Shown piece after piece: positions 1 through 7,288 of a DNA stretch of 15,929 nt. Made by a program: the position numbers and the translations under genes. Each line of letters opens with the position of its first letter. Position 1 is the first letter of the stretch. This DNA comes from JAWABC01 sp043810595 (GTDB lineage: Archaea; Nanobdellota; Nanobdellia; SCGC-AAA011-G17; VGLX01): the NCBI GenBank assembly GCA_043810595.1, contig JBDRNX010000005.1, positions 1-15,929 of the forward strand. The letters run 5' to 3'. The notes below the pieces were generated by a model. That model saw only the letters and a list, made by a program, of their open reading frames with translations, was not told where the DNA came from and did no database searches.

Positions 1-1058
1 TCAGACAAATCCCTTACAGAAAAAAATATCAAAGACTGCTTGCCGCCCTTATCAGACATACCTTCTTTCATAGAAATAAGACCAGCCTTCTCCATGTCAG
101 CAACCTTCCTTTGAAAGGTGCGGTAAGACTTATCATAAGAATTCTTGTAAACGTCATAGATCTCTGTCGCTGACTTGCCAGAATGCTCTTTTATTATCTT
201 AAGGATATCCTTTTCCTCATCTTCCAACGTATCGGTAGAACGGATCTTGAAATCAGAAATCTTGGAAACAGCCTTGTTCGTATGATCAACCAAAACCTTC
301 CTTGAAGAAGCCATCTCAGCAAAGTTAGCAGCCTCCCTCATCAAAAACAGACCAACACGAACATCCTGAAGCTTATGGGCATGCTCAATAACCAAGCTGA
401 AGGCATCATCACCCCAAACATTCCTGACAAAAGCATACTCCATACGCTGAGCAAGAATATCCCTTGTTTCATTGTAGTTATAAGGCTTAAAATCCAAAAG
501 CTCAGGAATAATCCTCGACCTAATCCTGTTGTCAAGAGTAGAAATCCAAGACTTATCATTCGTAACAAGCAAAATAACCTTGTGGTAAACATCATCCGCA
601 ACAGAATAAAGGATGGAAACGTCCTCAAGCTTATCAACCTCGTCGAAACAGAAAACAGCAGATTTTTTATTTATCAATTTAACAACCTCTCCCCAAAGCT
701 CATCAGCCTTACGGTTCTGCACCCACTTATAGCCAAGCTGGTCACAGAGGTCGAGAACTATCTTATACATAGTATTCTTCTTCCAGCAGTTAATGTAGAA
801 GGGGATAATGCCATCAGTCTTGCTCTCCAACTCCTTAAATATGTGCTTAACAGCAACCGTCTTACCGATACCGGGCTTACCAACAATGAAGAGATTACGG
901 CCAGAACGCCTGTGAAAAAGAGGCTTCATGCACTCAGCGATGTACTTGGTTTCATTCTCCCTGTGGGGAATAAGCTTGGGAATGAAATCTGGGTCCAAAG
1001 CATCTGGATTAATAAACAAAGATTCAGAATCCTTAAGCATGTGGTCAAACAAACCCAT
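1..1058 (-). CDS. cdc6: Orc1/Cdc6 replication initiator (3' partial)
   Basis: AAA+ ATPase of the archaeal Orc1/Cdc6 family, which binds origin DNA and loads the MCM helicase. The ATG at 1058-1056 begins MGLFDHMLKD, the usual N terminus of archaeal Orc1. Visible motifs are Walker A GKPGIGKT (residues 60-67), Walker B FDEVD (D139, E140), sensor 1 N167 in LVTND, the LDNRIRSR segment after it, and a sensor-2-like helix (QDVRVGLFLMREA). A C-terminal winged-helix domain follows (DEEKDILKII onward). The frame is open to base 1 (352 codons), so only the last part of the winged helix is missing; the family is about 370-410 residues. A GGGGGTG ribosome binding site lies 4 bases before the ATG. It follows rad50 with a 49-base gap holding a TATA-like TTTTTAAA, so it may be read from the repair operon, its own promoter, or both. 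Family assignment is firm; activity is inferred. Confidence 0.95.
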   Translation of the reverse strand, partial: MGLFDHMLKDSESLFINPDALDPDFIPKLIPHRENETKYIAECMKPLFHRRSGRNLFIVGKPGIGKTVAVKHIFKELESKTDGIIPFYINCWKKNTMYKIVLDLCDQLGYKWVQNRKADELWGEVVKLINKKSAVFCFDEVDKLEDVSILYSVADDVYHKVILLVTNDKSWISTLDNRIRSRIIPELLDFKPYNYNETRDILAQRMEYAFVRNVWGDDAFSLVIEHAHKLQDVRVGLFLMREAANFAEMASSRKVLVDHTNKAVSKISDFKIRSTDTLEDEEKDILKIIKEHSGKSATEIYDVYKNSYDKSYRTFQRKVADMEKAGLISMKEGMSDKGGKQSLIFFSVRDLS

Positions 1059-1062
1059 GGAA

Positions 1063-1069
1063 CACCCCC
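1063..1069 (-). promoter_or_regulatory. Ribosome binding site of cdc6
   Basis: On the minus strand GGGGGTG lies 4 bases before the ATG. It contains the GGTG core complementary to the archaeal 16S 3' end. The same GGGGTG arrangement before rad50 helps choose the rad50 start. Confidence 0.6.
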
Positions 1070-1107
1070 AATTTAGTTGAATAATTTTCGAAGTTTAAAA
1101 ACTTTTT

Positions 1108-3165
1108 CTAAACCAAACCGCTAACATGATCAACCTTCTGAAGCCTAATAACGTTATCAACAAAACTCTCAATCTTAGCCTCATGACTCACTATTATTAT
1201 CTGCTTCACATTCAACTCATCCAAAACAGGGTTAATACGATCAAGCTGCTCAGAAGAAAAGCCGTCAGTAGGCTCATCAAGAATAATCAAATCCCTCGTC
1301 CTGATATCAGACATCAGATTATTTATAACCTGATTAAGGGCAAGACGATAAGCAAGAGCAGCAGCAGTCTTTTCACCTCCAGAAAGGAAAACATAGTCCA
1401 TCTCATGACCGTCCTGAATTATTATAGGTGAAAAATCCGTATCAAGCTTAACCTTCAAGGCCTCGTTATCGATAATCATTTCGAACCACTTCTGGAAAAA
1501 GGCATCAAAATCTGCATGGACACGAAGCATGATATTCTTCTCTATAACATCCATAAGGTTGATGAAATGCTCATCAAGCCAGTCATGAATCCCGCTCAAG
1601 TTAACAAGACTTTCCTTAATCCTCGACTTCTCCTGGATGACAGAAGAAAGGTTGGCAATAACTTCATTATAATTCTTTATTTCAACCTCAAGAGAAGCCT
1701 TCTCAACTTCCAAGTTGTGCTGCTGATCCAACAAAACGTCAAGGTCATCCCTAACCTTCTCAAAACGAACCTCTACGTCAGCAAACTTTGCTATTTTTTC
1801 TGACAAAGAGGACTTCAAAGAAGTCAAATTATGCAGGGCATACTTCAAAGCATCTATCTGCTCAGAAACCTTAGCCTTCTTGAGCTCCTTCTCAATCACG
1901 TGAGTTTTCTTCAAAGCAAAAAGCTCAGCTTTAGAAGCATCAGACCTCATGGAATCGAGGGCTTTCTTCAAATCATCAAGCTCTTTCTCCTTCAAAGCCT
2001 TCTTATCTGAAAGATTAACAATAATCTGGGAAAGATTCTTTATGTTAGAGGATTCTACCTCGCTAATAGAGCGCTTATGCTCATCTGATACTTTCTGCTT
2101 ACAAGTGGGGCAGACATCGAGCTTGGAAATGCTGGCCTTGATAAAATTAGAAGAGTCAAGCTTAGCACGCGAAGCAGCGATATCGTTACCAACACTTTGC
2201 AACTCCTGCTCAAAAGAAATAACCACATCCTGCTTCAACTTAATCTCCCTGTTAATCAAATCAACATCAAAATCACCCTTAACCTCCTCCTTCAACCTCA
2301 AGATATCAGTGTTGATGGCAACTAGCTCCTCGTTGAGATCGGAAAACTGCTTAGACTTTGTCTTATAATCAAACTCAGCAAACTCCAAATCCTTTTTCAA
2401 ACCATCAAAAGCCTTAACCTCAGACTCGACCAACTTCAGGTCTTCCCTCTTCTTAACCACAGAAGACTTAACAGCGGAAATCTTAGGCAACAAAACATCA
2501 ACCTGACCCTTTATAGCAGCAAGCTTCTCCTCGTTAGTGCCCAACTCTGCCCTCTTTTCCTCGAGGTCAGCAATCATGCCAGCGAACTCCTTCATCTTCT
2601 CCCTCAACCTCAAAGAAAAAAACTTCGAGTTCTCCTTAACCCTCTTGTACTTATCAATACCAAAAACCCTCCTCAAGGTATCAAGCCTAACCTCAGCATC
2701 GCCAACAAGGATTTGCTTCATCTCCTCCTGAGGGGTGTAAATGGTGTAGCGAAAAATCAAAGACTTCGACTTGGTGAGAAGCTCCTGCGGATAGTGCAGC
2801 AAATCAAGAATGGCCTGCTTAAGCTCCAGAGCAGTGCCCTCTTTTCTTATACCGTTGACCATTATGAAACCAGAATCCTGAGCGACTGAAGAATTGGTGC
2901 GCTTCAGAGTCCTCTTGATCGTAACATCCCTATCATCGATTGAAAAATCAAGCTGAACAAAACCAAAATCACGACCGTTCCTGAGAAGAGAAGTGCCGGT
3001 AAGGGAACCCTTACGCAAACCGAACAAAGCAAAGTCGATGGCAAGGAGAATGGTAGACTTGCCAGAACCAACATCGCCAGAAAGAAGAACAGAACCTTGA
3101 GGAAACTCAATAGTGTGATCGAGATAACTGCGAATGTTTTTCAACTTAACACTTTTTATGATCAA
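1108..3165 (-). CDS. rad50: Rad50 double-strand break repair ATPase, short coiled coil
   Basis: SMC-like ATPase that acts with Mre11 in double-strand break end processing. Positions below count from an upstream GTG at 3174 (688 aa). Walker A is GDVGSGKST (33-41); a Q-loop region is TPQEE near 147. Two long coiled-coil arms flank a zinc hook CPTC (C355, C358). The ABC signature is LSGGEK (597-602), Walker B LIILDEP (D633, E634), and the switch His is H664 in VSHE. About 685 residues is short for Rad50 (often 850 or more), because the arms are short. The chosen start is TTG at 3165: it yields MIIKSVKLKNIRSY, matching the family, and has GGGGTG 6 bases upstream. The GTG at 3174 would add only three residues and sits inside that site. 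The start overlaps the end of the TPR-like gene. The D-loop after Walker B reads TDGFSSEQ, not the usual TxxLDEE. Identity is firm; the start is likely. Confidence 0.95.
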   Translation of the reverse strand: MIIKSVKLKNIRSYLDHTIEFPQGSVLLSGDVGSGKSTILLAIDFALFGLRKGSLTGTSLLRNGRDFGFVQLDFSIDDRDVTIKRTLKRTNSSVAQDSGFIMVNGIRKEGTALELKQAILDLLHYPQELLTKSKSLIFRYTIYTPQEEMKQILVGDAEVRLDTLRRVFGIDKYKRVKENSKFFSLRLREKMKEFAGMIADLEEKRAELGTNEEKLAAIKGQVDVLLPKISAVKSSVVKKREDLKLVESEVKAFDGLKKDLEFAEFDYKTKSKQFSDLNEELVAINTDILRLKEEVKGDFDVDLINREIKLKQDVVISFEQELQSVGNDIAASRAKLDSSNFIKASISKLDVCPTCKQKVSDEHKRSISEVESSNIKNLSQIIVNLSDKKALKEKELDDLKKALDSMRSDASKAELFALKKTHVIEKELKKAKVSEQIDALKYALHNLTSLKSSLSEKIAKFADVEVRFEKVRDDLDVLLDQQHNLEVEKASLEVEIKNYNEVIANLSSVIQEKSRIKESLVNLSGIHDWLDEHFINLMDVIEKNIMLRVHADFDAFFQKWFEMIIDNEALKVKLDTDFSPIIIQDGHEMDYVFLSGGEKTAAALAYRLALNQVINNLMSDIRTRDLIILDEPTDGFSSEQLDRINPVLDELNVKQIIIVSHEAKIESFVDNVIRLQKVDHVSGLV

Positions 3166-3760
3166 AGCGAACACCCCTTCTCGAACTTATAAGGCCAGAA
3201 TAAAATTTTTCATCATCCCTAAGCATCCTAATGAAAGTATTAACGTTCTTCCTAATCTGATCATCATAGGGATCCAATTCCAGAATCCTAACACCAACCT
3301 TCATAGCCTCCCTCATGTCCTGAACCCCGTTATGGTAGGCAACGTAAGCAGCATTCAAGATGGGTATGCTGTGAGGAAAAGACTTAACGGCATCCCTAGC
3401 AATCTTGGAAAGGAAGTAAGTATTATGCTTTTCACTGGCAAGATTCGTGGCAGAATCAAGACGCCACCAAACAGCATCCTCATCATAAGGAAAAGACCTC
3501 AAAAAAAGATTGAAATGTTTGACACTTTGAGCGTAAGAACTGTAAGGCTCAGCGGCCTTAGCGCACAACACACCATCGGCTAGATGAATGTAAGGATTAG
3601 CTGGGTTAATATCTTCCAACTGATTACGACACTTCAACAACTCACTAACCTTACAAAGATAATACACAGAAGCATAATCCTTAACGAGGCGTTCAAGCCT
3701 CCTTTCTCGATCTCTTACCTGGCGTTCAAGCTTCCATTCCTCAAGAAAAACTACTACCAT
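3146..3760 (-). CDS. TPR-like helical-repeat protein between mre11 and rad50
   Basis: 204-aa protein of unknown function. There is no signal peptide or membrane segment, so it is probably cytoplasmic. After a charged N-terminal helix (WKLERQVRDRERRLERL) come repeated amphipathic helix pairs. The last, AMKVGVRILELDPYDD (about 153-168), looks like the second helix and turn of a tetratricopeptide repeat. Earlier units (HFNLFLRSFPYDEDA, IARDAVKSFPHSIPI) have the same spacing of helix, then Pro/Asp turn. TPR proteins usually mediate protein contacts. The ATG at 3760 overlaps the mre11 stop by 7 bases and has GGAGGG 3 bases upstream. Its 3' end overlaps the rad50 start by about 20 bases. This tight nesting implies co-translation with Mre11 and Rad50, so a partner or assembly role is inferred. 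The gene itself is very likely real; the TPR assignment is moderate. Confidence 0.85.
   Translation of the reverse strand: MVVVFLEEWKLERQVRDRERRLERLVKDYASVYYLCKVSELLKCRNQLEDINPANPYIHLADGVLCAKAAEPYSSYAQSVKHFNLFLRSFPYDEDAVWWRLDSATNLASEKHNTYFLSKIARDAVKSFPHSIPILNAAYVAYHNGVQDMREAMKVGVRILELDPYDDQIRKNVNTFIRMLRDDEKFYSGLISSRRGVRFDHKKC
3172..3177 (-). promoter_or_regulatory. Ribosome binding site deciding the rad50 start
   Basis: GGGGTG on the minus strand, 6 bases before the TTG at 3165-3163. It overlaps the alternative GTG codon at 3174-3172. Its position supports initiation at TTG and gives the canonical Rad50 N terminus. Confidence 0.5.
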
Positions 3761-4950
3761 AAGCCCTCCAGATTAAAAACCTTCATAACGTCCTTGACAA
3801 TCCTTGACTCAAAATCAAAATTTTTCTCGCCCTCCTCCTTTTCCTTGCTGAGAGCGTGGACAAGCGAAACGACAAGCTTCTCCTCCTCTTCCTTTGGCAT
3901 GTTCAAAAGAGGAAACTGACCTATGTACTGGGAAATCAATTTTAACTCAACATCCTGAACGTCAGCAGTATCAACCTTAATCTCCTCAAACTCCTTACTC
4001 GTAAGCTTCGTCGTATTCCTCAGAACAAAATAAGCAGAAGAAAAACCGTCAAGCAAACCCTTAAAATCAATATCAGAAGGCTTACCCGAAGACAAAACAC
4101 CCTCAATCCTGAGGGTAACAACCTTACCATCAATATCCTTAGCATGCTTAAGAACTTCAGAACGAACCTGCTCAGGAGTCTTACCTTCAGCATCAACAAA
4201 AATCGTTTTCACCTCTTTCAACTTAATCGGCACATACTCAAAATCGAGGTTGTGGTCGACTATGTAAAAACCGCCGTTATGCAACTCCTCAAGCTCCTTG
4301 AAATTGTTGGGGAACAAAGGACCTGGAAAAGTGAGCAAGCCCTCATCATGCTTCTTATTAAAAATGTAATGAACGTGACCGCCAGCATAATAGTTGAACT
4401 TCCTGGGAAGAACAGCAACAGACTGCGACTCCATCTTACCCATATCCGAAGGCTTGAACTCGGTCAGGGCCGTGTGGAACATGAAAATCTTAAAACCCGG
4501 CTCAGACTCGAGATGGGACATGTCCGCTGTCTCGTAATAAGACTTCTCAAGACCTCCCTTCTTACCCAACATGCCAGCAATCTTAATACCAGTTTTATCC
4601 TCCACAAAAACAAGCTTATCGTCTTCGAACCTGAAAACGTTCTCAACCAACCCCGCTTTCTCCAAAACATCAAGCATAGTCTTCCCAGAAGGAGAAAAAT
4701 CATGAGAACCGGCGATGATGTAAACAGAGATGTCATGATCCCTAGCTTTTTTGAGTATCGAAGCAGCGTCACGAATCAAATCAATAGAGGGCAGAGCAGT
4801 GTTAAACAAATCACCGCAAATAAGAATGAAAGCAACATGATCCTTGATACACTTATCAATAGCAAAATCAAAGGCTTTAATACCCAAATCCTTCATCTGA
4901 GGCTCCCTCCAGCCACCTATGTGGCAGTCAGCCATGTGAGCAAACTTCAT
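3754..4950 (-). CDS. mre11: Mre11 nuclease
   Basis: Calcineurin-like metallophosphoesterase, the Mn-dependent nuclease of the Mre11-Rad50 complex. From the ATG at 4950 the protein is 398 aa. Phosphodiesterase motifs in order: ADCH (D8, H10), GDLFN (D47), GSHD (S82, H83, D84), FMFHT (H159) and GGHVH (H192, H194). The third motif is normally GNHD, whose Asn is a metal ligand; here it is Ser. A capping domain follows, then a charged C-terminal region (about 350-398) expected to contact the base of the Rad50 coils. A TTG at 4956 could extend the protein by two residues. The ATG is preferred because it gives MKFAHMADCH and sits about 26 bases downstream of a TATA box with no ribosome binding site, as in a leaderless mRNA. 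First gene of the repair operon. Confidence 0.95.
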   Translation of the reverse strand: MKFAHMADCHIGGWREPQMKDLGIKAFDFAIDKCIKDHVAFILICGDLFNTALPSIDLIRDAASILKKARDHDISVYIIAGSHDFSPSGKTMLDVLEKAGLVENVFRFEDDKLVFVEDKTGIKIAGMLGKKGGLEKSYYETADMSHLESEPGFKIFMFHTALTEFKPSDMGKMESQSVAVLPRKFNYYAGGHVHYIFNKKHDEGLLTFPGPLFPNNFKELEELHNGGFYIVDHNLDFEYVPIKLKEVKTIFVDAEGKTPEQVRSEVLKHAKDIDGKVVTLRIEGVLSSGKPSDIDFKGLLDGFSSAYFVLRNTTKLTSKEFEEIKVDTADVQDVELKLISQYIGQFPLLNMPKEEEEKLVVSLVHALSKEKEEGEKNFDFESRIVKDVMKVFNLEGLW

Positions 4951-4973
4951 AGGCAATTGGAAAAAAGAAGAGA

Positions 4974-4981
4974 CATATAAA
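4974..4981 (-). promoter_or_regulatory. TATA box of the mre11-TPR-rad50 operon
   Basis: On the minus strand TTTATATG lies 23 bases before the mre11 ATG. Archaeal transcription starts about 25 bases after the TATA centre, so the transcript should begin at or within a few bases of the ATG, giving a leaderless message. No GGTG-type site precedes this ATG, which fits. Confidence 0.55.
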
Positions 4982-5010
4982 GATTGTTATGGTAGAAAAG
5001 CCAAACGAAA

Positions 5011-5020
5011 CTTTTTTTAA
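5011..5020 (+). promoter_or_regulatory. Possible TATA/BRE for the zinc-ribbon-lgt operon
   Basis: CGAAA followed by CTTTTTTTAA resembles a BRE plus an AT-rich TATA element. Its centre is about 29 bases before the ATG at 5045, so the transcript would be nearly leaderless. The element is T-run-like and could be mere AT-rich sequence. It lies back to back with the mre11 promoter. Confidence 0.35.
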
Positions 5021-5044
5021 CCCAACACAATAAGGTAAGAAACA

Positions 5045-5203
5045 ATGAAATGGTATCACTGCACCAAGTGCAACGAATGGTACAAGGAAGAAGAAGCAAA
5101 AAGATTTAGCATGACATGTCAGGATTGCGACATGGAATTAATAGCAACGTGCCCGAAATGCCTCAAGCCGGAAAAAGAATGCAAATGCAGGAAGAAAAAA
5201 TAA
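5045..5203 (+). CDS. Small zinc-ribbon protein (52 aa)
   Basis: Short gene encoding a 52-aa, Cys-rich, Lys-rich protein. It has four Cys pairs: HCTKC (C6, C9), CQDC (C25, C28), CPKC (C36, C39) and CKC (C46, C48). The first three CxxC pairs are typical zinc-ribbon knuckles, so one or two bound zinc ions are likely. It ends in RKKK. There is no signal or membrane segment. The function is not recognised; such proteins are common in archaea and often bind nucleic acid or other proteins. The TAA at 5203 is one base before the lgt ATG, so the two genes are co-transcribed. The ordered Cys spacing and tight junction argue that the gene is real. Confidence 0.8.
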   Translation: MKWYHCTKCNEWYKEEEAKRFSMTCQDCDMELIATCPKCLKPEKECKCRKKK

Positions 5204-5204
5204 C

Positions 5205-5990
5205 ATGGCAATAGACTACATCTACCACCCAATACTTCTACAAATAGGCCCAGTGAGTATATTCACCTGGGGATTCTTTGCAGCAATGGCATTCCTAGCA
5301 GGAATACTCCTATCAGCAAGATACGGAAAAAAGAGAGGGATACCAGAAGAGAACGTTTACGGATTATGCTTCTACATACTGCTGGGAGCGATAGTAGGGT
5401 CAAGACTCCTGTATGTGTTAGGAAACATAGGCATGTTCATAGAAGATCCCCTAGGGGTTTTCAAGGTGTGGAACGGGGGCATGATATTCATAGGAGGGCT
5501 GTTTGGAGGAATACTAGGAGCGTTGATATTCATAAAAAGAAAGAAACTAAACGGATGGGTATACTTTGACTTGGTAGCACCTTACATAGCACTAGGCCAT
5601 GCGATAGGAAGAATTGGATGCGTACTGGGAGACGGGGGGCACTTAGGCAAGGCAACCAACCTGCCCTGGGGCATAATGTATGAAGGCGTGGCAAGGCACC
5701 CAGGAGCGCTGTACGAAATATTCACCCTGCTAATACTATTCTTTGTGCTGATAAAGCTGAGAAAAAAGAAAAACGAGCCAGGCATACTCTTCCAGTACTA
5801 CATCATAGGTTACAGCATACAAAGATTCATGATAGACTTCCTAAGAGCAGACACCACATACTACGGTTTAACAGGCACCCAGTGGGGCTTGATAGGTGCT
5901 GCAACAGTAGCCATTCTGATAATAATATGGCTAAGGAAAAGGGCCAAAAAAGAGCAGCCAAAAAAGGAAGAAGAAACCATTAAAGAATAG
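5205..5990 (+). CDS. lgt: Prolipoprotein diacylglyceryl transferase family protein
   Basis: Polytopic membrane protein (261 aa) of the Lgt family. In bacteria Lgt moves diacylglyceryl from phosphatidylglycerol onto the lipobox Cys of prolipoproteins. About seven hydrophobic segments are visible, near residues 17-37, 52-72, 92-110, 122-142, 172-185, 196-213 and 228-243. Family hallmarks are GGMIFIGGLFGG (91-102), GHAIGRIGC (131-139, R136), LPWG (153-156), HPGALYE (165-171) and RFMIDFLRAD plus GLTGTQ (207-226). The His or Tyr usual in the F-H/Y-GG motif is Ile96, and the classic GNFxNxE segment is replaced by GCVLGDGGHLGK. It is thus a divergent branch like the GRIGC-type homologues. The basic C-terminal tail is probably cytosolic. 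If active in an archaeon, the donor would have to be an archaeal ether lipid. Family is firm; reaction is inferred. Confidence 0.9.
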   Translation: MAIDYIYHPILLQIGPVSIFTWGFFAAMAFLAGILLSARYGKKRGIPEENVYGLCFYILLGAIVGSRLLYVLGNIGMFIEDPLGVFKVWNGGMIFIGGLFGGILGALIFIKRKKLNGWVYFDLVAPYIALGHAIGRIGCVLGDGGHLGKATNLPWGIMYEGVARHPGALYEIFTLLILFFVLIKLRKKKNEPGILFQYYIIGYSIQRFMIDFLRADTTYYGLTGTQWGLIGAATVAILIIIWLRKRAKKEQPKKEEETIKE

Positions 5991-6006
5991 TAAAATAAAT
6001 TTGTTC

Positions 6007-6013
6007 TTTTTTT
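6007..6013 (+). terminator. T-tract terminator after lgt
   Basis: A run of seven T on the plus strand, about 17 bases after the lgt stop and just before the next promoter. Archaeal intrinsic termination uses such T-tracts without a hairpin. None is obvious here. Confidence 0.4.
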
Positions 6014-6025
6014 ATAGTTAATCAA

Positions 6026-6035
6026 TTATATAAAG
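6026..6035 (+). promoter_or_regulatory. TATA box of the glycogen operon
   Basis: TTATATAAAG, about 55 bases before the TTG start of the first gene. A start site near 6055 would leave a leader of about 30 bases containing the GAGGAT ribosome binding site at 6075-6080. This is the only clear promoter before the six overlapping genes that follow. Confidence 0.55.
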
Positions 6036-6085
6036 AAGAGAATACTCTCAAAATACAGGCATTTGGGACAAAAAGAGGATAAAAT

Positions 6086-7288
6086 TTGAAAGTTCTCATG
6101 TTTGGTTGGGAGTATCCTCCGTACAAGAGCGGAGGACTCGGAACAGCTTGCTATGGCCTAACTAAAGGGCTTAAGAACCACAACGTAGACATAGTATTCG
6201 TGCTCCCAAGAGGGGACAAAGACAAGGCAGACAACAGCTACGTAAAAATGCTGATAGCCAGCGATTACGGAAGCGTCAAGTTCATAGGCATACCCACAAT
6301 CCTAACACCATACATGACCTCAGAAAGCTACATGCGAGTAAAGGGACAGAAAGGAAGCGCAGGAAGCATATACGGAGCAGACCTCTTCCAGGAGGTGTAC
6401 AACTACGCACAGAGAGCAAAACTGATAGCACAAAAAGAGGAATATGACATAATACACTGCCACGACTGGATGACCTACCCGGCAGGAATAGAAGCAAAAA
6501 ACGTTTCTGGAAAAAAACTAGTAGTTCATATACACGCAACAGAATTCGACAGAACAGGGGGCAATGGAGTAAATGAGTATGTCTACCAGCTGGAAAAAAA
6601 AGGCTTTGAGCAAGCAGACAAGATAGTGGCAGTAAGCAACTTCACAAAAAACCAGGTAGTAAACCACTACGGAATAAATCCAGAAAAAGTAGATGTTGTG
6701 CACAACGCAGTAGAAAAAGAACACAAAAAATTCCAACAACTCGAAATGGGAAAAGAAAAACTGATACTTTTCCTGGGAAGACTAACCCTCCAAAAAGGAC
6801 CAGAATACTTTGTCTATGCAGCAAAAAAAGTCCTGGAAAAAAGAAAAGACGTCAAGTTCGTAATGGTGGGAACAGGAGACATGCTGGAAAGAATGATCAA
6901 CCTAACAATAGACATGGGAATAAACGACCACTTCCTATTCACAGGATTCCTAGAAGGAGAAGAGCTGGACAAGGCGTACAGCATGGCAAAACTCTACGTC
7001 ATGCCCTCAGTATCAGAACCCTTCGGAATAACACCCCTTGAAGCCCTAACAAACGGAACACCCGTGCTTATCTCAAAACAGTCAGGAGTATCAGAAGTTC
7101 TGCACCATGCCCTCAAGGTGGACTTCTGGGACGTAAACGAAATAGCAAACAAAATACTGGCAGTGCTGAAACATGAAGAGCTGCACGAAACTTTAAGAGA
7201 CAACGGACAAACACAACTAAACTCCATAAGCTGGGACACATCAGCAAGGAAACTAATAGACACGTACAAGAAGGTGATCGGATGGTAA
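6086..7288 (+). CDS. GT4/GT5-type glycogen/starch synthase-like glycosyltransferase
   Basis: 400-aa GT-B fold glycosyltransferase resembling archaeal glycogen synthases, which transfer glucose from ADP- or UDP-glucose to an alpha-1,4-glucan. The N terminus MKVLMFGWEYPPYKSGGLGT holds the SGGLG acceptor/phosphate loop (15-19). Then come HCHDWMT (124-130), HIHATEFDR (148-156), the sugar-nucleotide domain start GRLTLQKG (231-238), and the E-x7-E pair E311/E319 in SEPFGITPLE. The start is TTG, with GAGGAT upstream; no ATG gives the family N terminus. The last 7 bases overlap the GH57 gene. A cytoplasmic enzyme is expected. It could instead be another GT4 hexosyltransferase, but the surrounding glucan genes favour glycogen. 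Confidence 0.88.
   Translation: MKVLMFGWEYPPYKSGGLGTACYGLTKGLKNHNVDIVFVLPRGDKDKADNSYVKMLIASDYGSVKFIGIPTILTPYMTSESYMRVKGQKGSAGSIYGADLFQEVYNYAQRAKLIAQKEEYDIIHCHDWMTYPAGIEAKNVSGKKLVVHIHATEFDRTGGNGVNEYVYQLEKKGFEQADKIVAVSNFTKNQVVNHYGINPEKVDVVHNAVEKEHKKFQQLEMGKEKLILFLGRLTLQKGPEYFVYAAKKVLEKRKDVKFVMVGTGDMLERMINLTIDMGINDHFLFTGFLEGEELDKAYSMAKLYVMPSVSEPFGITPLEALTNGTPVLISKQSGVSEVLHHALKVDFWDVNEIANKILAVLKHEELHETLRDNGQTQLNSISWDTSARKLIDTYKKVIGW

Noticed and set aside
375..1076. Plus-strand 233-codon open frame
   Set aside because: Antisense to cdc6, whose minus frame shows complete AAA+ motifs. The translation has no recognisable domain; the open frame follows from the strand bias.
4144..4980. Plus-strand 278-codon open frame
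   Set aside because: Antisense to mre11, which has all nuclease motifs. It also crosses the mre11 promoter.
5991..6085. Small RNA or riboswitch between lgt and the glycogen operon
   Set aside because: Only a T-tract, a TATA box and a short leader with a ribosome binding site are visible; no stable paired structure was found by eye.
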